A stretch of DNA of 64,000 nt from Calidithermus chliarophilus DSM 9957 (GTDB lineage: Bacteria > Deinococcota > Deinococci > Deinococcales > Thermaceae), in the NCBI RefSeq assembly GCF_000430045.1, contig NZ_KE387023.1, forward strand, positions 2,168,167-2,232,166. The letters run 5' to 3'. This document shows positions 16,118-25,093 of this stretch, in pieces; the stretch's first letter is position 1, and every line of letters starts with the position of its first letter. The notes below the pieces were generated by a model. The model worked only from the letters and a program-made list of their open reading frames with translations. It did no database searches and was not told where the DNA came from. The translations under genes were made by a program, and so were the position numbers.

Positions 16118-18100
16118 GTGATAAAGCTGGTAAGTAATTCAACTTCTGCTTCCTACATGTGCTTAAAAACGCGTCTTGACCTCATACGTCAGAAGCTATT
16201 ACGCAGGGCCGAGAGGAGTATTGATTACTCGTGGGAGGTCTCACTCTCAGTCCAAGATCCTCTTGATATAGCTGATCGACTTCCGCAATTGGTTAAGCAA
16301 TTCGCCTTGTCTGATTACGAGGCGGAGGTTCTGCTACTGTGCGCAGGGTTGGCAATCGAGCCGGATTTGACTGCCCTTTTAGCAGAGCTGACTGGTCAGC
16401 AATTGCCAACGTTTAGCCTCGCTTCTGCTTATCTCGGAGATCAGGCAGAGGACTATTTGTCCCTATGTCCCTCCGCGCCCCTGCGGCGCTGGGGGCTCAT
16501 CGAGATCCATCCCCGCCCCGACCTCCCGCTCACCGCGCAGCCCATCCGCCTCTCGGAGCCGGTGTTGCACTTCCTGCTCGGGGTGCAGGGCGACAACCCC
16601 GCCGACCTCGACCCCGAGCTCGCGGGGACCTTCGCGCTCTCGGCCGCTCCCGCCCTCGTTCCCTCGCAGCAGGAGCAGGCCGACCGGATCTGCTCGGCGT
16701 GGGAGGGTGGGGCCGTTCCCGTGCAGCTTTTAGGCGACCCCCAGAGCGTGCGGGCGATCGCGGCCAGCGCCTGCTCCCGGCTGGGGTTGCGGGCGTTCGG
16801 GCTTCCGGCGGAGCGGCTGCTCGAGCGCGACCCCGAGGACCTGGCCCGGCGGCTGGGGCGGGAGGCGCGCCTGCGGGGGGCGGCGTGGCTGCTCGAGGCC
16901 GGCTACCGCCCCGAGCCCCCCGCGCAGGCCCGGCTCGGGGAACTGCTCGAGCGGCTGGTGGCGCTTGAGACGCCGGTGCTGCTCTCGGCGCGCGAACGCC
17001 TGGCGCTGCCGGGGGTGCGCTGGACCCTGGAGGTGGACAAACCCACCCCCTCCGAGCAGGCCGCGCTGTGGCGGGAATGGCTCGTGGGGGAGCTCAGCGT
17101 CCCGGAGAACGTTCTGAACGAAGCCCTGGAGCGGGTGGTGGCGCAGTTCGACCTCGAGACCGCCGCCATCGCGGAGGCGGCACAGCAGGCCTTGCTCGAG
17201 CTGCACTACCGCCTGCGGCAGGGGGCGCGGTTGCGGCCTGAAGACCTGCTGGGGGCCCTGTGGGCGGCGGCGCGGGGCCAGAGCCACGGCCGGCTGGACC
17301 GGGTGGCGGCGGTGCGGCGCATGGCGGCGCGGGCGCGGCGGGAGGACCTGGTGCTTCCCGGGGCGGTGCAGGCCACCTTGAGCGAGATCGCGGCCCACGT
17401 GCGCCACCGGCACCTGGTCTACGACCGCCAGGGCTTCCGTAGCGGTGAGCGGGGGCGCGGCGTGGCGGTGCTGTTCAGCGGCCCCAGCGGCACGGGCAAG
17501 ACCACCGCAGCCGAGGCGCTGGCGCGGGAGCTGGACCTGGAGCTCTACCGCGTGGACCTCTCGCTCTTGGTGAGCAAGTACATCGGCGAGACGGAGAAAA
17601 ACCTGCGGGAGGTCTTCGACGCGGCGGAAGACGGGGGAGCGGTGCTGCTGTTCGACGAGGCCGACGCCGTCTTCGGCAAGCGCTCGGACGTGCAGGACAG
17701 CCACGACCGCTACGCCAACCTCGAGGTGAGCTACCTGCTGCAGCGCATGGAGCAGTACCGCGGCCTCGCCATCCTCACCACCAACCTGGAGAGCTCCATT
17801 GACGAGGCCTTCGTGCGCCGCCTGCGCTTCATCGTGCGCTTCGAGCGGCCCAAGCCGCCCGAGCGGGCCGAGATCTGGCGGCGGGTCATCCCGGCCGAGT
17901 TCCACGCGGGCCTGGACTTCGAGCGCCTGAGCCTCCTCGAGCTCACCGGCGGGCACATCGCCAACGTGGCCCTGCACGCGGCCTTCAAGGCGGCCGCCGA
18001 GGGGAGGCCTTTGGGGATGCGCCACCTGCGGGAGGCGGCCAGCGAGGAGATGGCGAAGCTCAAGCGGTTGTGGCCGCGGGAGCTCGAGGACTGGGGCTGA
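16118..18100 (+). CDS. AAA+ ATPase of the contractile injection system type (Afp15/Pvc15-like)
   Basis: A 660-residue ATPase with a single C-terminal AAA+ module: Walker A GPSGTGKTT near 455, YIGETEKNL, Walker B VLLFDEAD near 510, sensor LTTNLESSIDEAF, and arginine finger FVRRLRF. ATPases with this long N-terminal region and CDC48-like module are regular members of extracellular contractile injection system clusters (Afp15, Pvc15). The first 131 codons come from the low-GC cassette and the rest is high GC. The fusion point is the 42-bp repeat encoding PSAPLRRWGLIEIH. The start is uncertain. GTG 16118 has GGAAGG immediately upstream, and ATG 16157 is the alternative. It is divergent from the lipase. 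The N-terminus may recognise the cognate cargo (inference). Confidence 0.85.
   Translation: MIKLVSNSTSASYMCLKTRLDLIRQKLLRRAERSIDYSWEVSLSVQDPLDIADRLPQLVKQFALSDYEAEVLLLCAGLAIEPDLTALLAELTGQQLPTFSLASAYLGDQAEDYLSLCPSAPLRRWGLIEIHPRPDLPLTAQPIRLSEPVLHFLLGVQGDNPADLDPELAGTFALSAAPALVPSQQEQADRICSAWEGGAVPVQLLGDPQSVRAIAASACSRLGLRAFGLPAERLLERDPEDLARRLGREARLRGAAWLLEAGYRPEPPAQARLGELLERLVALETPVLLSARERLALPGVRWTLEVDKPTPSEQAALWREWLVGELSVPENVLNEALERVVAQFDLETAAIAEAAQQALLELHYRLRQGARLRPEDLLGALWAAARGQSHGRLDRVAAVRRMAARARREDLVLPGAVQATLSEIAAHVRHRHLVYDRQGFRSGERGRGVAVLFSGPSGTGKTTAAEALARELDLELYRVDLSLLVSKYIGETEKNLREVFDAAEDGGAVLLFDEADAVFGKRSDVQDSHDRYANLEVSYLLQRMEQYRGLAILTTNLESSIDEAFVRRLRFIVRFERPKPPERAEIWRRVIPAEFHAGLDFERLSLLELTGGHIANVALHAAFKAAAEGRPLGMRHLREAASEEMAKLKRLWPRELEDWG
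16469..16510 (+). repeat. Right 42-bp direct repeat bracketing the cargo cassette
   Basis: It matches 13377-13418 at 40 of 42 bases (differences at the sixth base and in CAC versus CGC). Low-GC coding sequence precedes it and high-GC AAA+ coding sequence follows. It marks the right recombination boundary. Confidence 0.85.
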
Positions 18101-18154
18101 GGTCCGGCTGGGCCCCCTACCCAACTATGGCCCCTTCAGGTCATGATAATTCCA

Positions 18155-18658
18155 ATGAGGCGATCCGATTTCCTAACCCTAACCGCATCCCTGACACTGG
18201 TTCTGGCCGCTTGCTTCCCCGCCCAGGCCCCGGCTCCGGCCCCTCAGCCCCCGCAGCCCGCCCCGGCACCCGCCGCAGAGCCCAAAGCGCTGGGGGAGCC
18301 CAAGGTGGTGGGGCTGCGCCCTTTCGGCCTGCTGGCCGACAACCGCCCCAGCACGGTGGCCGGGCTCGCCACCCTCACCAACTACTCCAACGGGCAGAGC
18401 GTGCTCGAGATCTCCGTCGCCAACCTGCCCCCCGAGACCAGCCACGCCGCCAACCTCCGGCTGGGCACCTGCAGCAACCTCGGGCCAATCGCCGTGGCGC
18501 TGGGGTCGGTCTTCGCGGACGCTCGAGGGGCGGGCAAGAGCAGCACCCGCCTCCCCACGACGCAAATCCCGACCGAGCGGGTGACGGTGGTGGTCTACCA
18601 GCGCGACGTCACCGACCCCAAGGGCGTGGGGGGGGCCATCGCTTGTGGGGAGCTTTAG
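18155..18658 (+). CDS. Lipoprotein with a CHRD-like domain
   Basis: About 167 residues. A lipoprotein signal ends at the lipobox LAAC, followed by a Pro/Ala-rich spacer. The mature domain (SVLEISVANLPPETSHAANLRLGTC, then TRLPTTQI and VVVYQRD) resembles CHRD or superoxide-dismutase-like beta domains of exported proteins; this is a weak match. I start at ATG 18155, giving the compact signal MRRSDFLTLTASL. ATG 18143 adds four residues and cannot be excluded. It begins 54 bases after the AAA+ gene, on the same strand. Confidence 0.75.
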   Translation: MRRSDFLTLTASLTLVLAACFPAQAPAPAPQPPQPAPAPAAEPKALGEPKVVGLRPFGLLADNRPSTVAGLATLTNYSNGQSVLEISVANLPPETSHAANLRLGTCSNLGPIAVALGSVFADARGAGKSSTRLPTTQIPTERVTVVVYQRDVTDPKGVGGAIACGEL

Positions 18659-18660
18659 GG

Positions 18661-18862
18661 GGAGGGACAAGCGGTCAGCCATCAGCGGTCAGCCGTCAGC
18701 GGTCAGCCGTCAGCGGAAGGCCCGTGGCTCGTGGCGTGTGGGAGTATCCCCCCTGGCCCCCCTTGCTAAGGGGGGTAAAGAAGAGGCGTTCAGCTGCGTT
18801 CAGCTATCGGCTATCAGCTATCGGCGTTGGGCGTTCGGCGCTCAACGCGCGACGTCCAGCGA
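18661..18862. repeat. Heptamer mosaic with GC hairpin, between lipoprotein and hrpB
   Basis: The gap is filled by runs of seven-base units: GTCAGCS repeated from about 18674, CGTGGCT-type near 18722, GCTATCR around 18804-18826 and GCGTTCG-type near 18828-18848. The hairpin CCCCCCTT-gct-AAGGGGGG (18757-18775) is embedded. Confidence 0.75.
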
Positions 18863-18864
18863 CG

Positions 18865-21348
18865 TCAGCTACTCTGCGCTCGCTTGGTCTTGCGCGTGGG
18901 CTCGGCGTTCCAGGGGTCTTCGGGCCAGGGGTGCTTGCTGTAGCGGCCCCGCAACTCCTTGCGGACTTCGGGGTAGGTGGTGTTCCAGAAGCTGCGTAGG
19001 TCCTGGGTGACCTGGATGGGGCGCTGGGCGGGGGAGAGCAGGTGGAGCATCACGGGGGTGCGGCCCGCGTTGACTCGAGGGGTGTCGGCGAGGCCGAAGA
19101 GTTCCTGGAGCTTGACCGCCAGGACGGGGGGGCTGCCGTCGGGGGAGTAGGTGAGGCGCACCAGCGAGCCGCTGGGCACCTCGAGCCGCGTGGGGGCCAG
19201 CTCGTCGAGCCGGGCGGGCAGGGGCCAGGGCAGCAGGCCGGTGAGGATGGAGGCCAGGTCGAGCCGGGCGAAGTCCTCGCGGCGCGAGACCCGGCCCAGC
19301 CAGGGGGCCAGCCAGTGCTCGAGGGTTTGCAGCAGGTGCTCGTCCGAGACGTCGGGCCACTCCTCGCCGTTCCAGCGGCGCAGGCTGAGCACGCGGGCCT
19401 GCCACTGGCGCAGGTTTTCGGTCCAGGGCAACAGGCCCAGCCCTTCGGAGCGCACCACCTCTAGCAGGATTTCGGCCCGCCTGCCCTCGGGGATCTCCCG
19501 CAAGGGCTCGCTGCTCAGGGCCACCTCGCCGACGCGGCGCTCGCGGCGGGCGACCAGGGCTCCGGCCCGGTAGTCCCACTCCACCACCTCGAGCTCGCGG
19601 CCGAAGGGCTCGAGGTCTTTGGGGTGTACGGGGGCCGCCAGGAAAATGCGGCCCTCGTCGTTCCCGGCGTCGAGGTGGGCCACGCTGAGCCACGCGGAGC
19701 CTAGCAGGGGGTCGCCCTCCTCCAGCCGCACCCCCCGGCCCGCGGAGAGGCGGTAGCGGTGGGGGTCGCCCTCGCGCTGGCGGGCCAGGCGGTCGGGGTA
19801 GGCCAGGGCCAGCAGCAGCCCGACGGCGTGGGGGTCGGGGGGGGTGTCGTCGGCGGGGACGCCCAGCATCCGCCGCCACTGCTGGCTCAGGCGCTCGACG
19901 CGGGCGAGCAGGGCCGCCTCGGCGCGGTGGGGGCTCGAGGTCCTGCCCCGCCACTGCCGCAGGGCCTCGACCCGCAGGGTCAGGTCGGCCCCGGCGCCCT
20001 GGGGGAGGGGGTCGCGCTCCTCGAGCAGCGCGGCCACGTCGGCGGCGAGGGCCTCGAGGCCCAGGAGTTGCGACTCGAGCAGCAAGTGGGCCAGGCGGGG
20101 GTGGGTGGGCCACTCCAGCATCGCGCGGCCCCGCTCGGTGAGGCGGCCTTCCTCGAGTGCCCCCAGCGCCTCCAGCAGGGCGCGGGCCTGCCGCAGGGCG
20201 CCGGGCGGGGGCGGCGTGACCCAGCCCAGGCCCGGGGCCTCCTGCACGCCCCAACCGGCCAGCTCGAGCAGCAGCGGGGCGAGGTCGGCCTCGAGGATCT
20301 CCGGCTTGCGCTGGGGCTGCAGGGTGGCGTGGGTGGCCTCGCTCCACAGCCGGTAGGCGACGCCCGGCCCCAGCCGCCCGGCGCGCCCGGACCGCTGGTC
20401 GGCGGAGTCCTGGGTGACGCGCACGGTCTCGAGGCGGGTCAGGCCGCTCCTCGAGTCGAAGCGGGGGACCCTGGAGTAGCCCGAGTCCACCACCACCCGC
20501 ACGCCCTCGATGGTCAGGCTGGTCTCGGCGATGGAGGTCGCCAGCACCACCTTGCGCCGCCCCGCGGGGTCGGGGAGCAGGGCCTGCTGCTGGGCCCCGG
20601 GCGAGAGGTCGCCGTAGAGCGGCAGTACCCGCGCCTCGGGGTGGCGCTCCTCCAGCAGGCGCTGGGTGCGGCTGATCTCCGCGACGCCGGGCAGGAAGGC
20701 CAGCACGTCGCCCTCGTGGGCGGCGAGCGCCCTCGAGACCGCCCCCGCCACCGTGCCGGAGAGCGGCCCCTGGGGATCGCGGGGGAGGTAGACGCGCTCG
20801 ACGGGGTACTGCCGCCCCTGCGCCGTGACGACGGGGGCGAGGAGCAGGCGGCTCAGCCCCTCGCCGTCGAGCGTGGCCGACATCAGCAGCACGCGCAGGT
20901 CCTCGCGCAGCGCGGCCTGCACCTCGCGGGTGAGCACCAGGCCCAGGTCGGCCTGTAGCGAGCGCTCGTGGAACTCGTCGAAGATCACCAGCCCCACGCC
21001 CTCGAGGGTGGGGTCGCGCTGCAACTGGCGGGTGAGGATGCCCTCGGTGAGCACCTCGAGGCGCGTCCTGCCGCTCACCCGGCTCTCGAAGCGCACCCGG
21101 TAGCCCACCGTCTGGCCCGGCTCCTCGCCCAGCAGGGAGGCCATGCGCTGGGCCACGCTGCGGGCGGCCAGGCGGCGGGGCTCGAGCATGAGGATCTTCC
21201 GGCCCGCCAGCCAGGGCTCGGCCAGGAGCTCGAGCGGCGCCACCGTGCTCTTGCCCGCGCCGGGAGGGGCCTGCAGCAGGACGGTGGCGTGCCGGGCGAG
21301 GGCCTCGCGGAGGGCCGGGAGGGCCTGGTAGATGGGGAGGTCGGTCAT
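18865..21348 (-). CDS. hrpB: ATP-dependent RNA helicase HrpB (DEAH family)
   Basis: An 827-residue helicase. It has Walker A APPGAGKST, motif Ia LMLEPRRLAARSVAQRM, the DEFH box (IFDEFHERSL) and motif III LMSATLDG. Motif V is ATSIAETSLTIEGV and motif VI is QRSGRAGRLGPG. The long HrpB-specific C-terminal region contains LLPWTENLRQWQARV and LPWPLPARLDELAP. Length and C-terminus match bacterial HrpB, not HrpA. Function in bacteria is poorly defined; RNA remodelling is inferred from the motifs. The start ATG directly follows the stop of the Uma2 gene, so the two are probably co-transcribed. Confidence 0.93.
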   Translation of the reverse strand: MTDLPIYQALPALREALARHATVLLQAPPGAGKSTVAPLELLAEPWLAGRKILMLEPRRLAARSVAQRMASLLGEEPGQTVGYRVRFESRVSGRTRLEVLTEGILTRQLQRDPTLEGVGLVIFDEFHERSLQADLGLVLTREVQAALREDLRVLLMSATLDGEGLSRLLLAPVVTAQGRQYPVERVYLPRDPQGPLSGTVAGAVSRALAAHEGDVLAFLPGVAEISRTQRLLEERHPEARVLPLYGDLSPGAQQQALLPDPAGRRKVVLATSIAETSLTIEGVRVVVDSGYSRVPRFDSRSGLTRLETVRVTQDSADQRSGRAGRLGPGVAYRLWSEATHATLQPQRKPEILEADLAPLLLELAGWGVQEAPGLGWVTPPPPGALRQARALLEALGALEEGRLTERGRAMLEWPTHPRLAHLLLESQLLGLEALAADVAALLEERDPLPQGAGADLTLRVEALRQWRGRTSSPHRAEAALLARVERLSQQWRRMLGVPADDTPPDPHAVGLLLALAYPDRLARQREGDPHRYRLSAGRGVRLEEGDPLLGSAWLSVAHLDAGNDEGRIFLAAPVHPKDLEPFGRELEVVEWDYRAGALVARRERRVGEVALSSEPLREIPEGRRAEILLEVVRSEGLGLLPWTENLRQWQARVLSLRRWNGEEWPDVSDEHLLQTLEHWLAPWLGRVSRREDFARLDLASILTGLLPWPLPARLDELAPTRLEVPSGSLVRLTYSPDGSPPVLAVKLQELFGLADTPRVNAGRTPVMLHLLSPAQRPIQVTQDLRSFWNTTYPEVRKELRGRYSKHPWPEDPWNAEPTRKTKRAQSS

Positions 21349-21924
21349 TCAGGAAAAAGCGCCCTGGTAGATGTCGGCGAAGGTGAGGGTTCCCCCGGGG
21401 CAGGGGAGGGCGATGTCGGCGGCGCCGGTGAGGTCTTGCTGCTGCCAGCGGCCTTCCGTGTCGCGCCAGAAGTGCCGTACGGTCATCGTCTCGGTGTCTA
21501 CGATCAGGTAGGTTTGCAGGCTGGGGATGCTCTGGTAAGCCAGCACCTTTTCGCGCAGGTCCACACTGCGGGTGCTGGGGGAAAGCACCTCGACCAGGAC
21601 GCAAGGCTCGGTTTCGTAGTAGTCGTGGGGCACCGGCCTGCCGCACACCGCCATCACGTCGGGGTAATAGAACGCCTTTTCGAAGTCGGAGGTTTTCGGG
21701 CTGCCGATGAGCAGTTTCATCTCAGCCACGTGCACCCGGCAGGGTCGGCCCTCGGCCATCCGGCGCAGCGCTACGGCGATGTTAAGGGCGATCAGGGAGT
21801 GCCGCTGGCTGGCCCCCGCCATGGCGTACACCTGCCCCCCCACGTACTCGCGCTTGACGGGGCTTTGCGCTTCGGCCTCGAGGTATTCCTCGACCGAAAG
21901 AGGCTTGAGCACCGGCCTGACCAT
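21349..21924 (-). CDS. Uma2-family (DUF820) putative restriction endonuclease-like protein
   Basis: A 191-residue protein of the Uma2 family, which has a PD-(D/E)XK nuclease fold. It has the typical start SVEEYLEAEAQSP, the KREYVGG segment, the YPDVMAV metal-binding Asp, and VEVLSPSTRSVDLREKV with the E-x-L core, then YLIVD. Such genes are common in cyanobacteria and Deinococcota. Their function is unsettled. A TAGACT box lies six bases before the ATG (21936-21931 on the leftward strand), so the mRNA may be leaderless. hrpB follows immediately. Confidence 0.88.
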   Translation of the reverse strand: MVRPVLKPLSVEEYLEAEAQSPVKREYVGGQVYAMAGASQRHSLIALNIAVALRRMAEGRPCRVHVAEMKLLIGSPKTSDFEKAFYYPDVMAVCGRPVPHDYYETEPCVLVEVLSPSTRSVDLREKVLAYQSIPSLQTYLIVDTETMTVRHFWRDTEGRWQQQDLTGAADIALPCPGGTLTFADIYQGAFS

Positions 21925-21954
21925 GGCTTCAGTCTAGCGCAGGGTGGGGAGGGA

Positions 21955-22118
21955 GTAGGGATCAGCGGTCAGCTTGTGGCTCGTGGCTCGTGGTGAAACC
22001 TCTCCCCGCTGGCAGGGAGGGGGTATCCCCCAGCCCCCCTTGCTAAGGGGGGAACAAGGCGTCTTGCGTTTTGCGTCTTGCGTACGACGTACCACCCGCG
22101 TTCAGCGTTCGGCGCTCG
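21955..22118. repeat. Heptamer mosaic with GC hairpins, between Uma2 and gnd
   Basis: It contains GTGGCTC units (about 21976-21993), an imperfect CTCTCCCCGC...GGGAGGGGG hairpin, CCCCCCTT-gct-AAGGGGGG (22034-22052), TTGCGTC/TTGCGTT units (about 22060-22082), a GTACGAC-type unit, and GCGTTCA/GCGTTCG/GCGCTCG/GCATTCA units up to about 22124. Module order resembles the copies at 18661 and 53095. Confidence 0.75.
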
Positions 22119-22122
22119 GCAT

Positions 22123-23574
22123 TCAAACGTTATAACTGCTGCTGCTGGTTTTCCCGCCCCGCCCGGTCCAGTTGGTGTGGAAGAACTGGCCGCGCGGCTT
22201 GTCGGTGCGCTCGTAGGTGTGGGCGCCGAAGTAGTCGCGCTGGGCCTGGACCAAGTTGGTGGAGAGGGTGGCGCTGCGGTAGCCGTCGAAGTAGGCCAGC
22301 GCGCTGCTGAAGGCCGGGGTCCAGACCCCGTGCAGCACGGCGGTCGCCACCACCTGCCGCCAGGCCGCCTGCGAGCTCTTGATGATCCCCGCGAAGTAGT
22401 CGTCGAGCAGCAGGTTTTGCAAGTGGGGGTTCTTGTCGTAGGCCCCCTTGATGTTCTCGAGGAAGCGCGCGCGGATGATGCAGCCCTCGCGCCACATCAG
22501 GGCGATGGAGCCGTAGTCGAGCTCCCAGCCGAACTCCTCCGCGGCCATGCGCATGAGCTGGTAGCCCTGGGCGTAGGAGCAGATTTTGGAGGCGTAGAGC
22601 GCCTGCCGCACCTGCTCGACGAAGGCTTGCCGGTCGCCCTGGAACTCGGCCTTGGGCCCCTCGAAGATCCGGGAGGCGGCCACGCGCTCGTCCTTGAGGG
22701 CGCTCAGCAGCCGGGCGAACACCGCCTCGGCGATGGTGCTGCTGGGGCTGCCGATGTCGAGCGCGGTGACGCTGGTCCACTTGCCGGTGCCCTTCTGCCC
22801 GGCGGCGTCGAGGATCACGTCCACGAGGTCTTTGCCGGTCTGCTCGTCCTTTTTGGTGAGGATGTCGGCGGTGATCTCGATGAGGTAGCTGTCGAGCTCG
22901 CCTTTGTTCCACCGGGCGAAGATCTCGGCGATCTCGGCGTTGGAGAGGCCCAGCACCGAGCGCAGCAGGCTGTAGGCCTCGGCGATCATCTGCATGTCGC
23001 CGTACTCGATGCCGTTGTGCACCATCTTGACGAAGTGGCCTGCCCCGTCCTGCCCCACCCAGTCGCAGCAGGGGGAGCCATCCGCCACCTTGGCGGCGAT
23101 GGCCTGGAAGATGGGCTTGACGTGCTCCCAGGCGGCGGGGTTGCCCCCCGGCATGATCGAGGGGCCGTGCAGGGCGCCCTCCTCCCCGCCCGAGACGCCG
23201 GTACCCACGAAGAGCAGGCCCCGCTCGGCCAGGTAGCGGGCGCGGCGGTTGGTGTCGGCGTAGTGGCTGTTGCCCCCGTCGATGACGATGTCGCCGGGCT
23301 CCAAGAGGGGCAGCAGTTGCTCGATGGTGGCATCCACGGCGCTGCCCGCCTTGATCATCAGCATGACCTTGCGCGGGCGCTCGAGCATCCCCACGAACTC
23401 CTCGAGCGAGTACGCCCCCAGGATGCTCTTCCCCGCGGCGCGGCCCTCGACGAACTCCCTCACCTTCTGGGTGGTGCGGTTGAACGCGGCCACGGTGAAG
23501 CCCTTGGACGCCATGTTGAGGATGAGGTTTTCCCCCATCACCGCCAGACCGATCACGCCGATGTCTGCTCGCAT
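22123..23574 (-). CDS. gnd: 6-phosphogluconate dehydrogenase, decarboxylating
   Basis: A 483-residue enzyme oxidising 6-phosphogluconate to ribulose 5-phosphate, CO2 and NADPH in the cytosol. It has the Rossmann start [20 protein letters not shown], then [17 protein letters not shown], and IDGGNSHY. The signature [21 protein letters not shown] is followed by the substrate loop [21 protein letters not shown] and the dimer tail HTNWTGRGG. The start is ATG 23574, right after the gluconokinase stop with GGGAG as ribosome site. A much longer reading frame upstream is an artefact. Together the two genes convert gluconate to ribulose 5-phosphate. Confidence 0.96.
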   Translation of the reverse strand: MRADIGVIGLAVMGENLILNMASKGFTVAAFNRTTQKVREFVEGRAAGKSILGAYSLEEFVGMLERPRKVMLMIKAGSAVDATIEQLLPLLEPGDIVIDGGNSHYADTNRRARYLAERGLLFVGTGVSGGEEGALHGPSIMPGGNPAAWEHVKPIFQAIAAKVADGSPCCDWVGQDGAGHFVKMVHNGIEYGDMQMIAEAYSLLRSVLGLSNAEIAEIFARWNKGELDSYLIEITADILTKKDEQTGKDLVDVILDAAGQKGTGKWTSVTALDIGSPSSTIAEAVFARLLSALKDERVAASRIFEGPKAEFQGDRQAFVEQVRQALYASKICSYAQGYQLMRMAAEEFGWELDYGSIALMWREGCIIRARFLENIKGAYDKNPHLQNLLLDDYFAGIIKSSQAAWRQVVATAVLHGVWTPAFSSALAYFDGYRSATLSTNLVQAQRDYFGAHTYERTDKPRGQFFHTNWTGRGGKTSSSSYNV

Positions 23575-23576
23575 GT

Positions 23577-25001
23577 TCACTCCCACAGTTTGCTGAAGAG
23601 GGCTTCGAAGCGCCCCCTGGCTTCCCGGTACACAGGAGCCAGCGAAGGATTGGGTTGGAGGGGTGGGTTCGCGGGCGCAGGGATACCCCCCGCCGAACCC
23701 CCCGCTAGCATAGCAGCCCCGACCGCCGAGGCGTCGGCGGCGTCTACGGGAACCACTTCGGCCTGCAGGACGTCGGCCAGGATTTGCATCCACGGCGGCG
23801 AGGCGGTGATGGAGCCGGTGAGCTTGACCCGCTCCAGGCCGGGGCACAGGCTCTCCCAGAGCTGGGCCAGGCAGAAGGCCACGGCCTCGAGGCCCGCCCG
23901 CGCCAGGTGGGCCCGGGTGTGCCGCAAGCGCAAGCCGTGCACGGTGGCGCTGAGGTCGCTGCGCCAGTGCGGGCTGCGCTCGCCGCTGAGGTAGGGCAGC
24001 AGGGTCAGGCCTTCGGCGCCCGGCTCGACGGCTTCGGCGTCGGTGAAGAGGCGGGCGAAGCCGTCGCCGCGGGGGTATTCGCCGTAGAAGCGCGAGCGCA
24101 GCCACTCCAGCAGCAGACCCGCGTTGTTGACGGCCCCGCCCGCCAGCCAGCGCTGCCGGTCGAGGAAGTAGCACCAGGTGCGGGCTCCGGGCTCGAGCCG
24201 GGGCTGGGCCACGACCTGCCGCAGCGCCGCGCTGGTGCCCACGGTGATCACGGCCTCGCCCACGCCGGCCCCGGCCCCCAGGTTAGCCAAGCCGCCGTCG
24301 CTGCTCCCGGCGTAGACGGGCAGGCCCAGGGGGAGCCCCGTGGCTTCGGCCATCGCAGGGGAGAGGTGTCCGAGGCGTTCCGTGGCGTCCAGCACGGGCA
24401 GCAGACGCTCAGGGGGGAGCCCCAGCGCCCCCAGGATCTCCTCGTCCCAGGCGCCGGTGTGCAGGTTCAGCAGCCCCGTGGTCGAGGCCAGGCCCACGTC
24501 GGCGGCCCAGCGCCCCGTGAGGCGGAAGGCCACGTAGTCCTTGATGGCGACGAGGCTCGAGGCCCGCTCGAGCAGCGCGGGATGGGTTCGCCGGAGCCAC
24601 GCCAGTTTGGCGGGGTAGTAGGGCGCTTGCAGCGGGCAGCCGGTGCGCCGGTAGGCCTCGAGGGGCGACAGCGGCAGATCGCCCAGCACGCTTCCCGGGC
24701 GGGTGTCGGCCCAGGTGAGGGCGGGGGCCAGGGGGGTTCCTGCCGCGTCCACGGCCAGCAGGCTGTGCATTGCCCCGCTGAAGGCCAGCCCAACGGGCTT
24801 CGTGTCGCCCAACTGCTCGCGGAGCTCCCGCAGCACGGCGACCGCCGCCGTAATGACCTCGTTCACGTCCTGCTCGGCCTGCCCGGGTTCCCCCTGCAAC
24901 AGCGGGTAGGAGCGGCGGCTTTGGGCCAGCACCCTTCCTTCGCCCAGCGCCACCGCCTTGCAACGGGTGGTGCCCAGGTCCAGCCCGATCCCCACCTCCA
25001 T
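23577..25001 (-). CDS. FGGY-family carbohydrate kinase, probable gluconokinase
   Basis: A 474-residue kinase from ATG 25001. The N-terminus [16 protein letters not shown] is the phosphate-binding ATPase fold start. It has [32 protein letters not shown] (ATP site) and [11 protein letters not shown], and a C-terminal [19 protein letters not shown] block. FGGY members phosphorylate several sugars. Coupling to gnd two bases downstream makes gluconate the best guess for substrate. A TAAGCT box lies seven bases before the ATG, suggesting a leaderless mRNA. The upstream in-frame ATG at 25079 would add 26 residues of non-family sequence and is rejected. Confidence 0.88.
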   Translation of the reverse strand: MEVGIGLDLGTTRCKAVALGEGRVLAQSRRSYPLLQGEPGQAEQDVNEVITAAVAVLRELREQLGDTKPVGLAFSGAMHSLLAVDAAGTPLAPALTWADTRPGSVLGDLPLSPLEAYRRTGCPLQAPYYPAKLAWLRRTHPALLERASSLVAIKDYVAFRLTGRWAADVGLASTTGLLNLHTGAWDEEILGALGLPPERLLPVLDATERLGHLSPAMAEATGLPLGLPVYAGSSDGGLANLGAGAGVGEAVITVGTSAALRQVVAQPRLEPGARTWCYFLDRQRWLAGGAVNNAGLLLEWLRSRFYGEYPRGDGFARLFTDAEAVEPGAEGLTLLPYLSGERSPHWRSDLSATVHGLRLRHTRAHLARAGLEAVAFCLAQLWESLCPGLERVKLTGSITASPPWMQILADVLQAEVVPVDAADASAVGAAMLAGGSAGGIPAPANPPLQPNPSLAPVYREARGRFEALFSKLWE

Positions 25002-25093
25002 GCCCCGAAGCTTACCCCGACCGTGCCCTAGCTGGCTTTGGGCCGCAGGGGCTGGGGCTATACTCGGGAAACCGTCCATTCCCAGGAGGATGC

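Larger units (their letters stand above)
13419..16510. mobile_element. Low-GC cassette carrying lipase, partner, dead partner copy and a new AAA+ N-terminus
   Basis: A 3.1-kb segment, visibly richer in A and T than both flanks, lies between two near-identical 42-base stretches. It contains a decayed partner gene, an intact partner gene, the lipase, a divergent promoter region and the first 131 codons of the present AAA+ gene. There is no transposase, integrase or terminal inverted repeat, so entry by homologous recombination within the AAA+ coding sequence is the simplest reading. The insertion broke the old AAA+ gene but supplied its own in-frame replacement 5' end. Confidence 0.75.

Noticed and set aside
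13419-16510. Cassette as an insertion sequence or prophage remnant
   Set aside because: No transposase, integrase, terminal inverted repeat or attachment-like tRNA sequence is visible. The only boundary feature is the 42-bp repeat inside the AAA+ coding sequence.
23575-24174. Long 5' extension of the gnd reading frame into the gluconokinase gene
   Set aside because: It lies antisense-free but fully inside the gluconokinase coding sequence in another frame. The dehydrogenase N-terminus clearly starts at 23574.
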